64,000 bases of DNA from Fibrobacter sp. UWB10. Lineage in GTDB: Bacteria > Fibrobacterota > Fibrobacteria > Fibrobacterales > Fibrobacteraceae. A program made the position numbers and the translations under genes. Where the stretch lies: positions 868,001-932,000 of the forward strand of contig NZ_FXUE01000002.1 of assembly GCF_900182935.1 (NCBI RefSeq). Direction: 5' to 3'. Position 1 is the stretch's first letter, and each line of letters begins with the position of its first letter. The notes beneath the pieces were generated by a model. The model made no database searches. It saw only the letters and a program-made list of their open reading frames with translations, and was not told where the DNA came from. Positions 1-7,504 of this stretch are shown piece after piece.

Positions 1-86
1 CGCGAAAGCCCGCGGGAAAACATTTGCTCAATATCGTCAAATTCCGAAGCAAAATCGTCAGGAGATGTCGTAAGCCACAATCGCAT
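1..86 (-). CDS. Possible N-terminal fragment of a gene running off the left edge
   Basis: An ATG at 86 opens a reverse-strand frame that stays open to the window edge (28 codons). The peptide is acidic (MRLWLTTSPDDF... EFDDIEQMF) and has no clear family signature. The N-terminus loosely recalls small heat-shock proteins, but that is a guess. The support is a TATATTTG element ending four bases before the ATG, the same arrangement seen before guaA, which would give a nearly leaderless transcript. No Shine-Dalgarno sequence is visible. The fragment is too short to name. Confidence 0.4.
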   Translation of the reverse strand, partial: MRLWLTTSPDDFASEFDDIEQMFSRGLS

Positions 87-90
87 GCAA

Positions 91-98
91 CAAATATA
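91..98 (-). promoter_or_regulatory. TAnnTTTG-type -10 element
   Basis: Reverse-strand TATATTTG lies just upstream of the ATG at 86. It matches the -7 element TAnnTTTG known from Bacteroidota. No convincing -35 is seen 17 bases upstream. Confidence 0.4.
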
Positions 99-159
99 AG
101 AAATGGACTGCCAAATTTTAATCGCCACACGGATTGTACTACGTACTAAAAGTGTGCAA

Positions 160-203
160 GGTTATGACGCAGCAGAAAACTTGTTTTCTGTTATGGCATA
201 ACC
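160..203. repeat. Nested palindrome (cruciform-like)
   Basis: An outer inverted repeat (GGTTATG / CATAACC) encloses an inner perfect hairpin with 8-base arms CAGAAAAC / GTTTTCTG and a TT loop. It is one of several hairpins packed between 160 and 489. No coding sequence is seen here. Confidence 0.6.
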
Positions 204-226
204 GTAGCCACGAACGCCAACGGCGT

Positions 227-309
227 TAAATGCTAGGTTCGGAAGTAGGCTTGCAAGCAATCCTGCTTCTCTCGCCTTACGCATTTATCGAAATCACTAA
301 CGTGATTTC
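227..309 (-). repeat. Hairpin repeat family A, copy 1
   Basis: Read on the minus strand this has an outer hairpin with arms GAAATCAC / GTGATTTC around GTTA, then the conserved text GATAAATGCGTAAGGCGA. A second hairpin centred on GCTTGC follows, then the conserved end CCTAGCATTTA. The copy at 30683-30766 has the same conserved blocks and nearly the same length (83 versus 84 bases). Its stem sequences differ but still pair. Confidence 0.75.
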
Positions 310-352
310 TGAAAGGATTATTTATGTATCAGGCGCGGCTCTTGATGTTGTT

Positions 353-367
353 GACGGCTACGCCGTC
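353..367. repeat. Short hairpin GACGGC-TAC-GCCGTC
   Basis: Perfect 6-base arms with a 3-base loop, lying between repeats A1 and B1. Its role is unknown. Confidence 0.5.
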
Positions 368-377
368 CGCGGCGTCA

Positions 378-418
378 CTCGGTCATAGAATCAAACAAGT
401 TTGATTCTGCGACACTCG
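378..418 (-). repeat. Variable-stem hairpin repeat family B, copy 1
   Basis: On the minus strand: CGAGTGTCGC, then a perfect 10-base-arm hairpin (arm AGAATCAAAC, loop TT), then ATGACCGAG. The total is 41 bases. Two further copies at 36288 and 36374 share both flanks but have unrelated stems. Confidence 0.8.
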
Positions 419-454
419 TTTAGCACGCTATGCTTGGACATAATAACTCCCAAT

Positions 455-489
455 GGCATTCCTCCCCAGGAATGCCTAGTTTTTTTTTA
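455..489 (+). terminator. Rho-independent terminator
   Basis: Arms GGCATTCC / GGAATGCC with a 6-base loop are followed by TAG and a run of T on the plus strand. No plus-strand gene precedes it in the window, so either a short RNA from the 100-450 region ends here or it is a relic. Confidence 0.6.
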
Positions 490-518
490 TTTAAAATTTT
501 ACAGTTTGAAAGTGATGG

Positions 519-1550
519 TTATTCAACCATTACACAACGGACAGAAAAACCATGGATTTTAAGTGTTTTCGTTACAGGATTTGCCGTCGAATAAAAGTCT
601 TGCCAAGAAGCCTTTGACATCTGAGCCCCATTCAAAGATTGTTCTTCTGGATAATGCCAATACGTACCTTCTTGAAGACTAGTAAAGCTATGGTTCCAAT
701 TATATCCTGCACCAACAAGGCTAAAGCCACTATCATTACTACCGCCAAAGCCGTATGCAGAACGAGTTCCCTTTACTCCATCCTTATTGTTATCAGCGTG
801 CACGGCAATATAGTAGTCGTTATAAGTCAGCAGTCTCCAGCCATCAGGGCAAATTCCCTGGTGATTGGGTTTGATTAAATCAGCGCAACTTTCAGTGTTG
901 CATCGACTCGGCAACTGCATCATTTCGGCCCACTGGTATAAACCACCGTAGTTATTGCAATTAGCCGTGTCATTTTTGTAGCAATACTTTTCAATTTTAG
1001 AATCATCTTCTTGATCTTCAAAGCCCCAAACAAATTCACCTATATCTAAATTCTCAGCCATCACCTTGATAGAGGCAGCCTTACCAGCAGTGTCCTTACC
1101 ATCAATTTGGATGTAATAATATTCGCGGCTGTTTCGCGGATCAACAAACTTGATATAATCACCTGCACGCCAAAGAATCCCTTTAAAAGCAACAGTTCGA
1201 TCATAAGAACTACTGCTCAATTCTTCCTCTTCACTACTGCTCGAAGCAACAACACTCGAAGAAGACTGCTTTACATCTTCGCTGCTGCTCGACTTCGGCG
1301 TGGCGCTGGAAGAAGACTCATTCACAACGCTGCTGCTAGAATCTTCTTTTTTGACTGAAGAACTGCTCTTGTCGCCATCAACGGAGCTAGAAGAATTCTT
1401 GGTTGCTGCCGAGGAGCTAGATTCCTTCGTCATTTCCACCGAAGAAGAGGATTCCTCGCTCGGGTCCGGAGCAGGCGCAGAACTGCTAGATTCATCGCCG
1501 CAAGCAACAAACAAAACCGCAGAAAGCAACAATGCAACAAAATATTTCAC
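519..1550 (-). CDS. FISUMP-domain lipoprotein
   Basis: A predicted lipoprotein of 343 residues. A lipoprotein signal peptide ends in LFVAC (Cys17). A low-complexity linker follows to about residue 118, with repeated SSSS blocks separated by charged residues. The C-terminal FISUMP domain (about 120-343) shows the usual landmarks: MAENL, CYKND...NC, YGGLYQWAEMM, GICPDGWRLLT and a final GFSVRCV. The start is GTG at 1550, chosen because CGGAGG sits seven bases upstream and the signal peptide begins there. FISUMP function is not established; a surface-exposed role anchored by lipid is inferred. It closely resembles the protein at 10286-11494. Confidence 0.9.
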   Translation of the reverse strand: MKYFVALLLSAVLFVACGDESSSSAPAPDPSEESSSSVEMTKESSSSAATKNSSSSVDGDKSSSSVKKEDSSSSVVNESSSSATPKSSSSEDVKQSSSSVVASSSSEEEELSSSSYDRTVAFKGILWRAGDYIKFVDPRNSREYYYIQIDGKDTAGKAASIKVMAENLDIGEFVWGFEDQEDDSKIEKYCYKNDTANCNNYGGLYQWAEMMQLPSRCNTESCADLIKPNHQGICPDGWRLLTYNDYYIAVHADNNKDGVKGTRSAYGFGGSNDSGFSLVGAGYNWNHSFTSLQEGTYWHYPEEQSLNGAQMSKASWQDFYSTANPVTKTLKIHGFSVRCVMVE

Positions 1551-2075
1551 AGAAAACCTCCGATAACCTCATGAATTCGGGCAGAATGTAGCATTTTCTC
1601 GGCGGAGAATGCTGATGCTGACCTTCGTCAGCATGACAACAGGCGGAGAATGCCGGGGCGTTGCGGGGCGGCGAGCGCCCGCAGAGGGGGTGCTGGAAGA
1701 CCCGGCGGAGAATGCTGATGGCCGAAGCGAATGTTTTTAGCAAGCGAACGATTCACGGGTTTTTCCGTCTGTGAGCAATAAGCCCCAAGCGTTAAGCGAG
1801 GGCGATTGCGAGAGAGAGGCTGTAAAGCCGAACAGTCTGTCATTGAGCGGGTAAAGACATCGTGAAGGCCATTGCTTGATTTATAGCCGGGGCTGCAAGC
1901 AGGGGGATTCCTCCCCCTTTAGTACTCAGATTTACGCATTTTTTCAAAAAATGTATGTTCATTCCCCTTTAATCTTTATATTTTTCATCTTGGATTTTTC
2001 GCTTTTGGCTCCAAATGGGCCGAAAGTGCACTTAAATCAGATTTTTTCGAAAAAACCTAAAAATTGGAGACACAC
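1551..2075. other. Intergenic region with short repeats upstream of nifJ
   Basis: About 525 bases separate the divergent FISUMP and nifJ genes. The 12-base text GGCGGAGAATGC occurs three times (1601, 1642, 1704). A hairpin ATGCTGA / TCAGCAT with loop CCTTCG lies at 1615-1634 and is a shortened form of the dispersed GTCAT...AAGG repeat seen elsewhere. Another hairpin, AGGGGGA / TCCCCCT, lies at 1901-1918. I see no convincing gene and no clear promoter for nifJ. Confidence 0.6.
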
Positions 2076-5000
2076 ATGGCAAAAAAGATGATTGCGTGTG
2101 ATGGTAACGAGGCCACCGCTAGCGTAGCGTTTGCTGTTAGCGAAGTTGCGGCTATCTACCCGATTACACCGTCTAGTCCTATGGCTGAGCACGCCGACAA
2201 CTGGAGTGCTGCAGGCAAGAAGAATATTTGGGGACAGGTTCCCCGCGTGTTTGAAATGCAGTCCGAAGGTGGCGCTGCCGGTACCGTTCACGGTGCTCTG
2301 CAGGCCGGTGCCCTCACCACGACCTTCACCGCTTCCCAGGGTCTTCTGTTGATGATCCCGAACATGTACAAGATTGCGGGCGAACTGACCCCCACGGTCT
2401 TCCATGTGACTGCTCGTGCCCTTGCCATGCAGGGCCTTTCTATTTTCGGTGACCACTCCGACGTGATGGCTTGCCGCCAGACCGGCTTTGCCATGCTCGC
2501 CTCCAGCTGCGTGCAGGAATGCCAGGATCTCGCTCTCGTGGCCCACGCATCCACTCTCGAAAGCCGCGTTCCGTTCATGCACTTCTTCGACGGTTTCCGC
2601 ACCTCCCACGAAGTGATGAAGATCGAAGCTCTCGAAGACGGCGTTATCCGTAACGTCATCGACGAAAAGTACGTGAAGGCTTGCCGCGAACGCTGCCTCA
2701 CCCCGGACCGCCCGACCATGCGCGGTACCGCCCAGAACCCGGACGTCTACTTCCAGGGCCGCGAAACGGTGAACCCGTTCTACCTGAAGGTTCCGGAAAT
2801 TGTCCAGAAGTACATGGACAAGGTCGCAAGCTACACTGGCCGTCAGTACCACATCGTGGACTACGTCGGTGCACCCGACGCCGAACGCGTGATCATTTCC
2901 ATGGGTTCTTCGACCTGCACCATCGGTGACACCGTCAAGTACCTCAACTCCAAGGGCGAAAAGGTCGGTCTCGTGAACATCCGCCTGTACCGCCCGTTCC
3001 CGATGGAAGCCGTCGTTGCAGCCCTCCCGAAGACCGTCAAGAAGATTGCCGTCCTCGACCGCTGCAAGGAACCGGGTTCCGCTGGCGAACCGCTCTTCCA
3101 GGATGCCCTGACCGCTATCTCCGAAGCCGTGATGGCCGGCAAGATAGCTATGCCGAAGATGATCGGCGGCCGCTACGGTCTCTCTTCCAAGGAATTCACC
3201 CCGGCCATGGTCAAGGCCATTTACGACGAACTTGCCAAGGCCGACCCGAAGGCACGCTTCACCGTCGGTATCAACGATGACGTCTGCCACACGAGCCTCA
3301 CCATCGACCCGAACTTCAAGCTGGAAAGCGACTTCTTCCAGGCCATGTTCTTCGGTCTGGGTTCCGACGGTACCGTGGGTGCCAACAAGAACTCCATCAA
3401 GATTATCGGTAACGAAACCGACAACTACGCACAGGGCTACTTCGTTTACGACTCCAAGAAGTCCGGCTCCATGACCACCTCTCACCTCCGCTTCGGTAAG
3501 AGCATCATCGACGCCCCGTACCTGATTGGCGAAAACGAAGCCGACTTCGTGGCATGCCACCACACTCCGCACCTGGAATCCGTGAACATGCTGAAGTACG
3601 CGAAGGATGGCGCTACCTTCCTCGTGAATACCCCGCACTCCGCCGACACCGTGTGGGATACATTCCCGCGTCCGGTACAGGAAGAAATCATCAAGAAGCA
3701 CCTCAAGGTGTATGTGATCGACGCCTACGCCGTTGCCGCGAAGACCGGCATGGGCCGCCGCATCAACACCGTGATGCAGACCTGCTTCTTCTCTAAGCTC
3801 GGTAACGTGCTCGATGCCGAAACCGCCATCAAGTACATCAAGAAGTACGCCGAAAAGACCTACGCCAAGAAGGGTCAGGAAGTGGTCCAGAAGAACTGGG
3901 ACGCTATCGACGCCTCTCTTGCTAACCTGTTCGAAGTCAAGGTTCCGGCCACTGTCACCAGCACGAAGGAATTCCGCGCTCCGATCCACGGCGACGCTCC
4001 GAAGTTCGTGAACGAAGTCACCGCAGAAATCATCAAGGGCAACGGCGAGCTCCTCCCTGTTTCCAAGATGCCTTGCGACGGCGTGTTCCCGACCGCTACC
4101 ACCAAGTACGAAAAGCGCGACCTCGCCCTCAACATCCCGTCCTGGAATCCGGACGCTTGCGTGCAGTGCGGCAAGTGCGCCATGGTCTGCCCGCATGCAG
4201 CCATCCGCGTGAAGGTTGTGGACGAATCCGCCGTGAAGAACGCTCCGGAAGGCTTCAAGTTCACTCCGGCCAAGGGCTTCAAACTCGAAGGTTCCGACAA
4301 GCCGGTATTCGCGATTTCCGTGTCCAGCTACGACTGTACGGGTTGCGGCGTTTGTACGCAGGCCTGTATCGGTAAGGACAAGGCCGACGAAACCAAGAAG
4401 GCCATCAACATGGTGCCGCAGGAACCCATCAAGGTCCAGGAAGGCAAGTGCTGGGACTTCTTCGTCGATCTCCCGGAATTCGACCGCACCAAGGTCAACA
4501 AGAACCTCGTCAAGCAGGCCATGCTCCTCGAACCTCTGTTCGAATTCTCCGGCTCCTGCGCAGGCTGCGGCGAAACCGCTTACGTGCGTCTCGTTTCTCA
4601 GCTGTTCGGTGACCGCATGGTCGTTGCCAACGCTACGGGTTGCTCCTCCATTTACGGCGGTAACCTCCCGACCACTCCGTGGGCAAAGAACAAGGAAGGC
4701 CGCGGTCCCGCTTGGGCCAACAGCCTCTTCGAAGACAACGCAGAATTCGGTCTCGGTATGCGTCTCGCTATCACGAAGCATGCCAAGCAGGCTCTCAGCC
4801 TCCTCGAAGCCGTGAACGTTCCTGCCGAACTCAAGGAAAAGCTCACGACCCAAAAACAGGACGACGAAGCCGGCATCAAGGCCCAGCGTGAAAACGTTGC
4901 CGCCCTTAAGGCTGCTCTCGCCGGTGCAACCGACGAAGCATCCGTCAGCCTCCGCGACGAATTCGCCGACTACCTCGTGAAGAAGTCCGTGTGGATCTTC

Positions 5001-5645
5001 GGTGGTGACGGTTGGGCATACGACATCGGTTACGGTGGTCTCGACCACGTGATGGCCACGGGCGAAAACGTGAACATCTGCGTCCTCGATACCGAAGTGT
5101 ACTCCAACACCGGTGGACAGGCTTCCAAGGCCACGAACCGTGGCGCAGTCGCCCTCTTCGCTGCCGCTGGTAAGCGCGCCGGCAAGAAGGACCTCGGCCT
5201 TATCGCCATGAGCTACAAGAACGTTTACGTTGGCCGTATCGCCCTCGGCGCAAACGATGCTCAGGCCCTCAAGGTTCTTCAGGAAGCAGAAGCACACAAT
5301 GGTCCGTCTCTGATCATCTGCTACTGCCCCTGCATCAACCACGGTTTCGATCTCAACAGCCAGCTTCAGCACCAGAAGATGGCTGTGGATTCCGGTTACT
5401 GGACTCTGCTCCGCTACAACCCGGCTCTCGCCGCCGAAGGAAAGGCTCCGCTTATCCTCGACTCCAAGAAGCCGACGATCCCGGTTGCAGAATACATCTA
5501 CACCGAAAACCGCTACAAGCAGCTCACCCGTAGCAATCCGGAAGTGGCCAAGAAGCTCGCCGACGACCTCCAGAAGGAAGTCGATGCACGCTATGCATTC
5601 TACGATGCCATGAGCAAGGATACCGAAGGGCTGATCAGCCTGTAA
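2076..5645 (+). CDS. nifJ: Pyruvate:ferredoxin (flavodoxin) oxidoreductase
   Basis: Cytoplasmic 1,189-residue single-chain PFOR that oxidatively decarboxylates pyruvate to acetyl-CoA, reducing ferredoxin. The length is typical. The N-terminal pyrimidine-binding domain starts with YPITPSSPMAEHAD. Two ferredoxin-type 4Fe-4S clusters are visible near residues 690-770 (CVQCGKCAMVCPHAA and CTGCGVCTQAC). The proximal-cluster Cys pair is at GSCAGCGETAY. The TPP motif region GGDGWAYDIGYGGLDH is near residue 980. The start is ATG at 2076, because GGAGA lies five bases upstream; an in-frame TTG at 2064 is less likely. Codon use is strongly biased, as in highly expressed genes. The last 624 coding bases are duplicated at 12635-13353. 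Confidence 0.97.
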   Translation: MAKKMIACDGNEATASVAFAVSEVAAIYPITPSSPMAEHADNWSAAGKKNIWGQVPRVFEMQSEGGAAGTVHGALQAGALTTTFTASQGLLLMIPNMYKIAGELTPTVFHVTARALAMQGLSIFGDHSDVMACRQTGFAMLASSCVQECQDLALVAHASTLESRVPFMHFFDGFRTSHEVMKIEALEDGVIRNVIDEKYVKACRERCLTPDRPTMRGTAQNPDVYFQGRETVNPFYLKVPEIVQKYMDKVASYTGRQYHIVDYVGAPDAERVIISMGSSTCTIGDTVKYLNSKGEKVGLVNIRLYRPFPMEAVVAALPKTVKKIAVLDRCKEPGSAGEPLFQDALTAISEAVMAGKIAMPKMIGGRYGLSSKEFTPAMVKAIYDELAKADPKARFTVGINDDVCHTSLTIDPNFKLESDFFQAMFFGLGSDGTVGANKNSIKIIGNETDNYAQGYFVYDSKKSGSMTTSHLRFGKSIIDAPYLIGENEADFVACHHTPHLESVNMLKYAKDGATFLVNTPHSADTVWDTFPRPVQEEIIKKHLKVYVIDAYAVAAKTGMGRRINTVMQTCFFSKLGNVLDAETAIKYIKKYAEKTYAKKGQEVVQKNWDAIDASLANLFEVKVPATVTSTKEFRAPIHGDAPKFVNEVTAEIIKGNGELLPVSKMPCDGVFPTATTKYEKRDLALNIPSWNPDACVQCGKCAMVCPHAAIRVKVVDESAVKNAPEGFKFTPAKGFKLEGSDKPVFAISVSSYDCTGCGVCTQACIGKDKADETKKAINMVPQEPIKVQEGKCWDFFVDLPEFDRTKVNKNLVKQAMLLEPLFEFSGSCAGCGETAYVRLVSQLFGDRMVVANATGCSSIYGGNLPTTPWAKNKEGRGPAWANSLFEDNAEFGLGMRLAITKHAKQALSLLEAVNVPAELKEKLTTQKQDDEAGIKAQRENVAALKAALAGATDEASVSLRDEFADYLVKKSVWIFGGDGWAYDIGYGGLDHVMATGENVNICVLDTEVYSNTGGQASKATNRGAVALFAAAGKRAGKKDLGLIAMSYKNVYVGRIALGANDAQALKVLQEAEAHNGPSLIICYCPCINHGFDLNSQLQHQKMAVDSGYWTLLRYNPALAAEGKAPLILDSKKPTIPVAEYIYTENRYKQLTRSNPEVAKKLADDLQKEVDARYAFYDAMSKDTEGLISL

Positions 5646-5698
5646 TCGGAAGTGTCATCCTGAGCGGAACGCCGCAAGGCGTGAAGTCGAAGGATCTC
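5022..5698 (+). repeat. Source copy of the nifJ 3'-end duplication
   Basis: This 677-base segment covers the end of nifJ and 53 bases after its stop codon. It is repeated in direct orientation at 12635-13406, so the two copies flank the intervening island of about 7 kb. Both copies stop matching right after the same GATCTC. Confidence 0.9.
5653..5697 (+). repeat. Dispersed palindromic (REP-like) repeat
   Basis: GTCATCCTGAGCG...GAAGGATCT, the widespread intergenic palindrome type found between genes in many bacteria. Here it directly follows the nifJ stop codon and includes an inner GCCGCAAGGC hairpin. The same element is at 13361-13405. Confidence 0.75.
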
Positions 5699-5703
5699 AC
5701 ACA

Positions 5704-5738
5704 AAAGACGAGTGATGAACAATCACCCGTCTTTTTTT
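5704..5738 (+). terminator. Terminator of nifJ
   Basis: Hairpin AAAGACG.GTGAT / ATCAC.CGTCTTT followed by a T run. Confidence 0.8.
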
Positions 5739-5787
5739 GTGATGCCAACCGATTACAAGCAGTCTTTTCTCTAAATCCGAAATGACC

Positions 5788-5799
5788 TGGGCGTTCCCC
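5788..5799 (+). repeat. TGGGCGTTCCCC motif, copy 1
   Basis: The same core (GGGCGTTCCC) recurs at 7099-7111 in direct orientation and at 12621-12632 inverted, where it abuts the second nifJ 3' copy. See the finding on island edges. Confidence 0.5.
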
Positions 5800-5818
5800 G
5801 GCCCGGCCCATCTAGACA

Positions 5819-5855
5819 ATTTCCCAAATTTTATATATTTTTATTTTTGGGAAAT
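5819..5855. promoter_or_regulatory. Operator-like inverted repeat before the ATPase gene
   Basis: Perfect 10-base arms ATTTCCCAAA / TTTGGGAAAT are separated by 17 AT-rich bases that contain TATATT (5834-5839), a plausible -10. The right arm ends 20 bases before the ATG at 5876. This layout suits a dimeric repressor site straddling the promoter; that is inference. Confidence 0.55.
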
Positions 5856-5875
5856 AGAAATTCGGGAGTCAACAA

Positions 5876-7075
5876 ATGAAACTGATTGAAAGAACAGAGT
5901 ATTTGGACACATTGAAAAATGTCAGGGGTACACCCGACATCAAGGTGATAACCGGAATCCGTCGTTCCGGCAAATCAAAATTATTAGAATCCTTTGCAGA
6001 ATGGATTGCAAAAAATGATAAAAAGGCAAACATCATCAAGATCAACTTCAACTTGACGAAGTTTGAAAAATTACAGAACTATTCCGCACTCGAAGAATAT
6101 GCAGAACAGGCGTACAAGCCTAAAAAGACAAACTATCTGTTCATCGACGAAGTTCAACTTTGCGACTCGTTCGAAAAGGCTTTGAACAGCCTGCACGCCA
6201 CGGAAAAATTCGACATCTATGTAACCGGCTCAAATGCATTCCTGCTTAGTAGCGATCTGGCAACGCTCTTTACGGGTAGAACTTTTGAGATACCCGTCTT
6301 CCCGTTTTCGTTTGCGGAATACACAAAATACTACAAGCCGAAAAAAATGGAAGACTCGTTCGAATCCTACCTTAAAGAAGGGGGGATGGCGGGTTCCTTC
6401 TTATACAAGACTGAAAGCGAAAAGTTCCGTTATGTGAACGAAGATGTTTTCAACACGTTGGTTATCCGCGACATCGTCAAAAAATACAAGATTCGGAACA
6501 AGGTCTTTCTTGAAAAACTGATTGACTTTTTGATGGACAATGTCGGCAACATCACCTCCATCCGAAATGTCGCCAAGACAATCAGCACCACAGGCGACAA
6601 GACGAACCATAAAACCATAGGTTCTTACATCGATTATTTATGCAAGGCATTCGCCTTCTACAAAATCCGAAGATTCAACATTCGCGGAAAAAGATACTTG
6701 ACCACGGAAGACAAATACTACTTGAGCGACCATTCGTTCCGCTACGCAAGACTCGGGACCCGCAACATGGACTACGGCCACGTGTACGAAAACATGGTTG
6801 CCATGGAATTACTTCGAAGGGGTTACCAACTTTACGTCGGAGTCCTATACAAGAAAGAAATCGACTTTGTAGCAATGAAACATGACGAAAAGCTGTATAT
6901 CCAGGTATCGGACAACATCTCGGACAAGAAGACTTTTGAAAGGGAAACGGCCCCGCTGCTCGGAATAAAAGACGCATACCCCAAAATGCTCATCGCGAGA
7001 ACAAACCACGAAACGACCCAGTACGAAGGAATCAGAATCGTCGATGTCTCAAGATGGCTTCTTGGCATGGATTAG
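5876..7075 (+). CDS. AAA-type ATPase with C-terminal DUF4143-like domain
   Basis: 399 residues. The N-terminal P-loop domain has Walker A GIRRSGKSKLL (about residues 27-37), Walker B YLFIDEV (about 88-94) and a sensor-like VTGSNA. The C-terminal half fits the DUF4143 family, with a nuclease-like end (YENMVAMELLRRGY, then EIDFVAMK). Members are common in accessory regions and their role is unknown. GGGAG lies seven bases before the ATG at 5876. The A-rich codon use is unlike that of nifJ, which suggests acquired DNA. An inverted repeat covers its promoter region. Confidence 0.85.
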   Translation: MKLIERTEYLDTLKNVRGTPDIKVITGIRRSGKSKLLESFAEWIAKNDKKANIIKINFNLTKFEKLQNYSALEEYAEQAYKPKKTNYLFIDEVQLCDSFEKALNSLHATEKFDIYVTGSNAFLLSSDLATLFTGRTFEIPVFPFSFAEYTKYYKPKKMEDSFESYLKEGGMAGSFLYKTESEKFRYVNEDVFNTLVIRDIVKKYKIRNKVFLEKLIDFLMDNVGNITSIRNVAKTISTTGDKTNHKTIGSYIDYLCKAFAFYKIRRFNIRGKRYLTTEDKYYLSDHSFRYARLGTRNMDYGHVYENMVAMELLRRGYQLYVGVLYKKEIDFVAMKHDEKLYIQVSDNISDKKTFERETAPLLGIKDAYPKMLIARTNHETTQYEGIRIVDVSRWLLGMD

Positions 7076-7300
7076 CCCCCAACGGATTAAGCCCTCCCTT
7101 GGGCGTTCCCCGGCCAGGTCCCTGAGCCTGCCGAAGGGCCGGGGCGGGTGCTGCTCGCCTCTCGTCACCCCGGACCTGATCCGGGGTCGGCTCATCGAGC
7201 CGCTACGCGTCTCGCCACCGCACAGCGGTGCGACGCCCCCTAACGCAGAAACAATGTGAAATGTGTAGTGTGGGGTGTGGGATGATTGTTTATCGGCGGG
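7076..7300. other. Repeat-rich spacer at the end of the ATPase gene
   Basis: It contains a second TTGGGCGTTCCCC motif (7099-7111). A dispersed-repeat piece CCTGAGCCTGCCGAAGG follows at about 7121-7137. Next comes a CCCCGGA / TCCGGGG hairpin with loop CCTGA near 7167-7186, which is the common GTCACCCCGGA...TCCGGGGTC repeat. No gene is seen. Confidence 0.55.
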
Positions 7301-7339
7301 TTAGTCCGAGTCCTTGACGCAACGAACAGAAAAATCAAT
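7301..7339 (-). pseudogene. C-terminal remnant of a FISUMP gene
   Basis: The reverse strand reads IDFSVRCVKDSD then TAA, which matches the conserved FISUMP C-terminus (GFSVRCVKD). Nothing upstream in that frame belongs to the domain. It overlaps the end of a small LEPR-motif gene in another reading frame, so a deletion probably fused a micro-gene to the tail of a lost FISUMP gene. Confidence 0.6.
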
Positions 7340-7436
7340 CGGAGACAGCAGCATCTTCAGCCGTGGCACTAAGCATGAATCTCGGTTCAAGAGGTTCAAC
7401 ACTATAGTTATTAGAAATCTTTCCTTTTTTCGACAT
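7335..7436 (-). CDS. Micro-gene with LEPR motif, copy 1 (33 residues)
   Basis: ATG at 7436 is preceded by AGAGGAA at a good distance. The peptide starts MSKKGKISNN and contains VEPLEPRFMLSA. The LEPR-x-x-L/M pattern resembles the LEPR-XLL motif found at the start of very large surface proteins, but here the frame stops at 33 residues. It lies 68 bases downstream of the FISUMP gene at 7505-8773. The end is probably altered by the deletion that left the FISUMP remnant. Two related micro-genes lie at 8841 and 10175. Confidence 0.5.
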   Translation of the reverse strand: MSKKGKISNNYSVEPLEPRFMLSATAEDAAVSD

Positions 7437-7504
7437 AATGAATTCCTCTAGAGTTTCTTAATTAACAGATGTGTGATATTTCAAAGGCCTTGCAAACCAC
7501 GACT

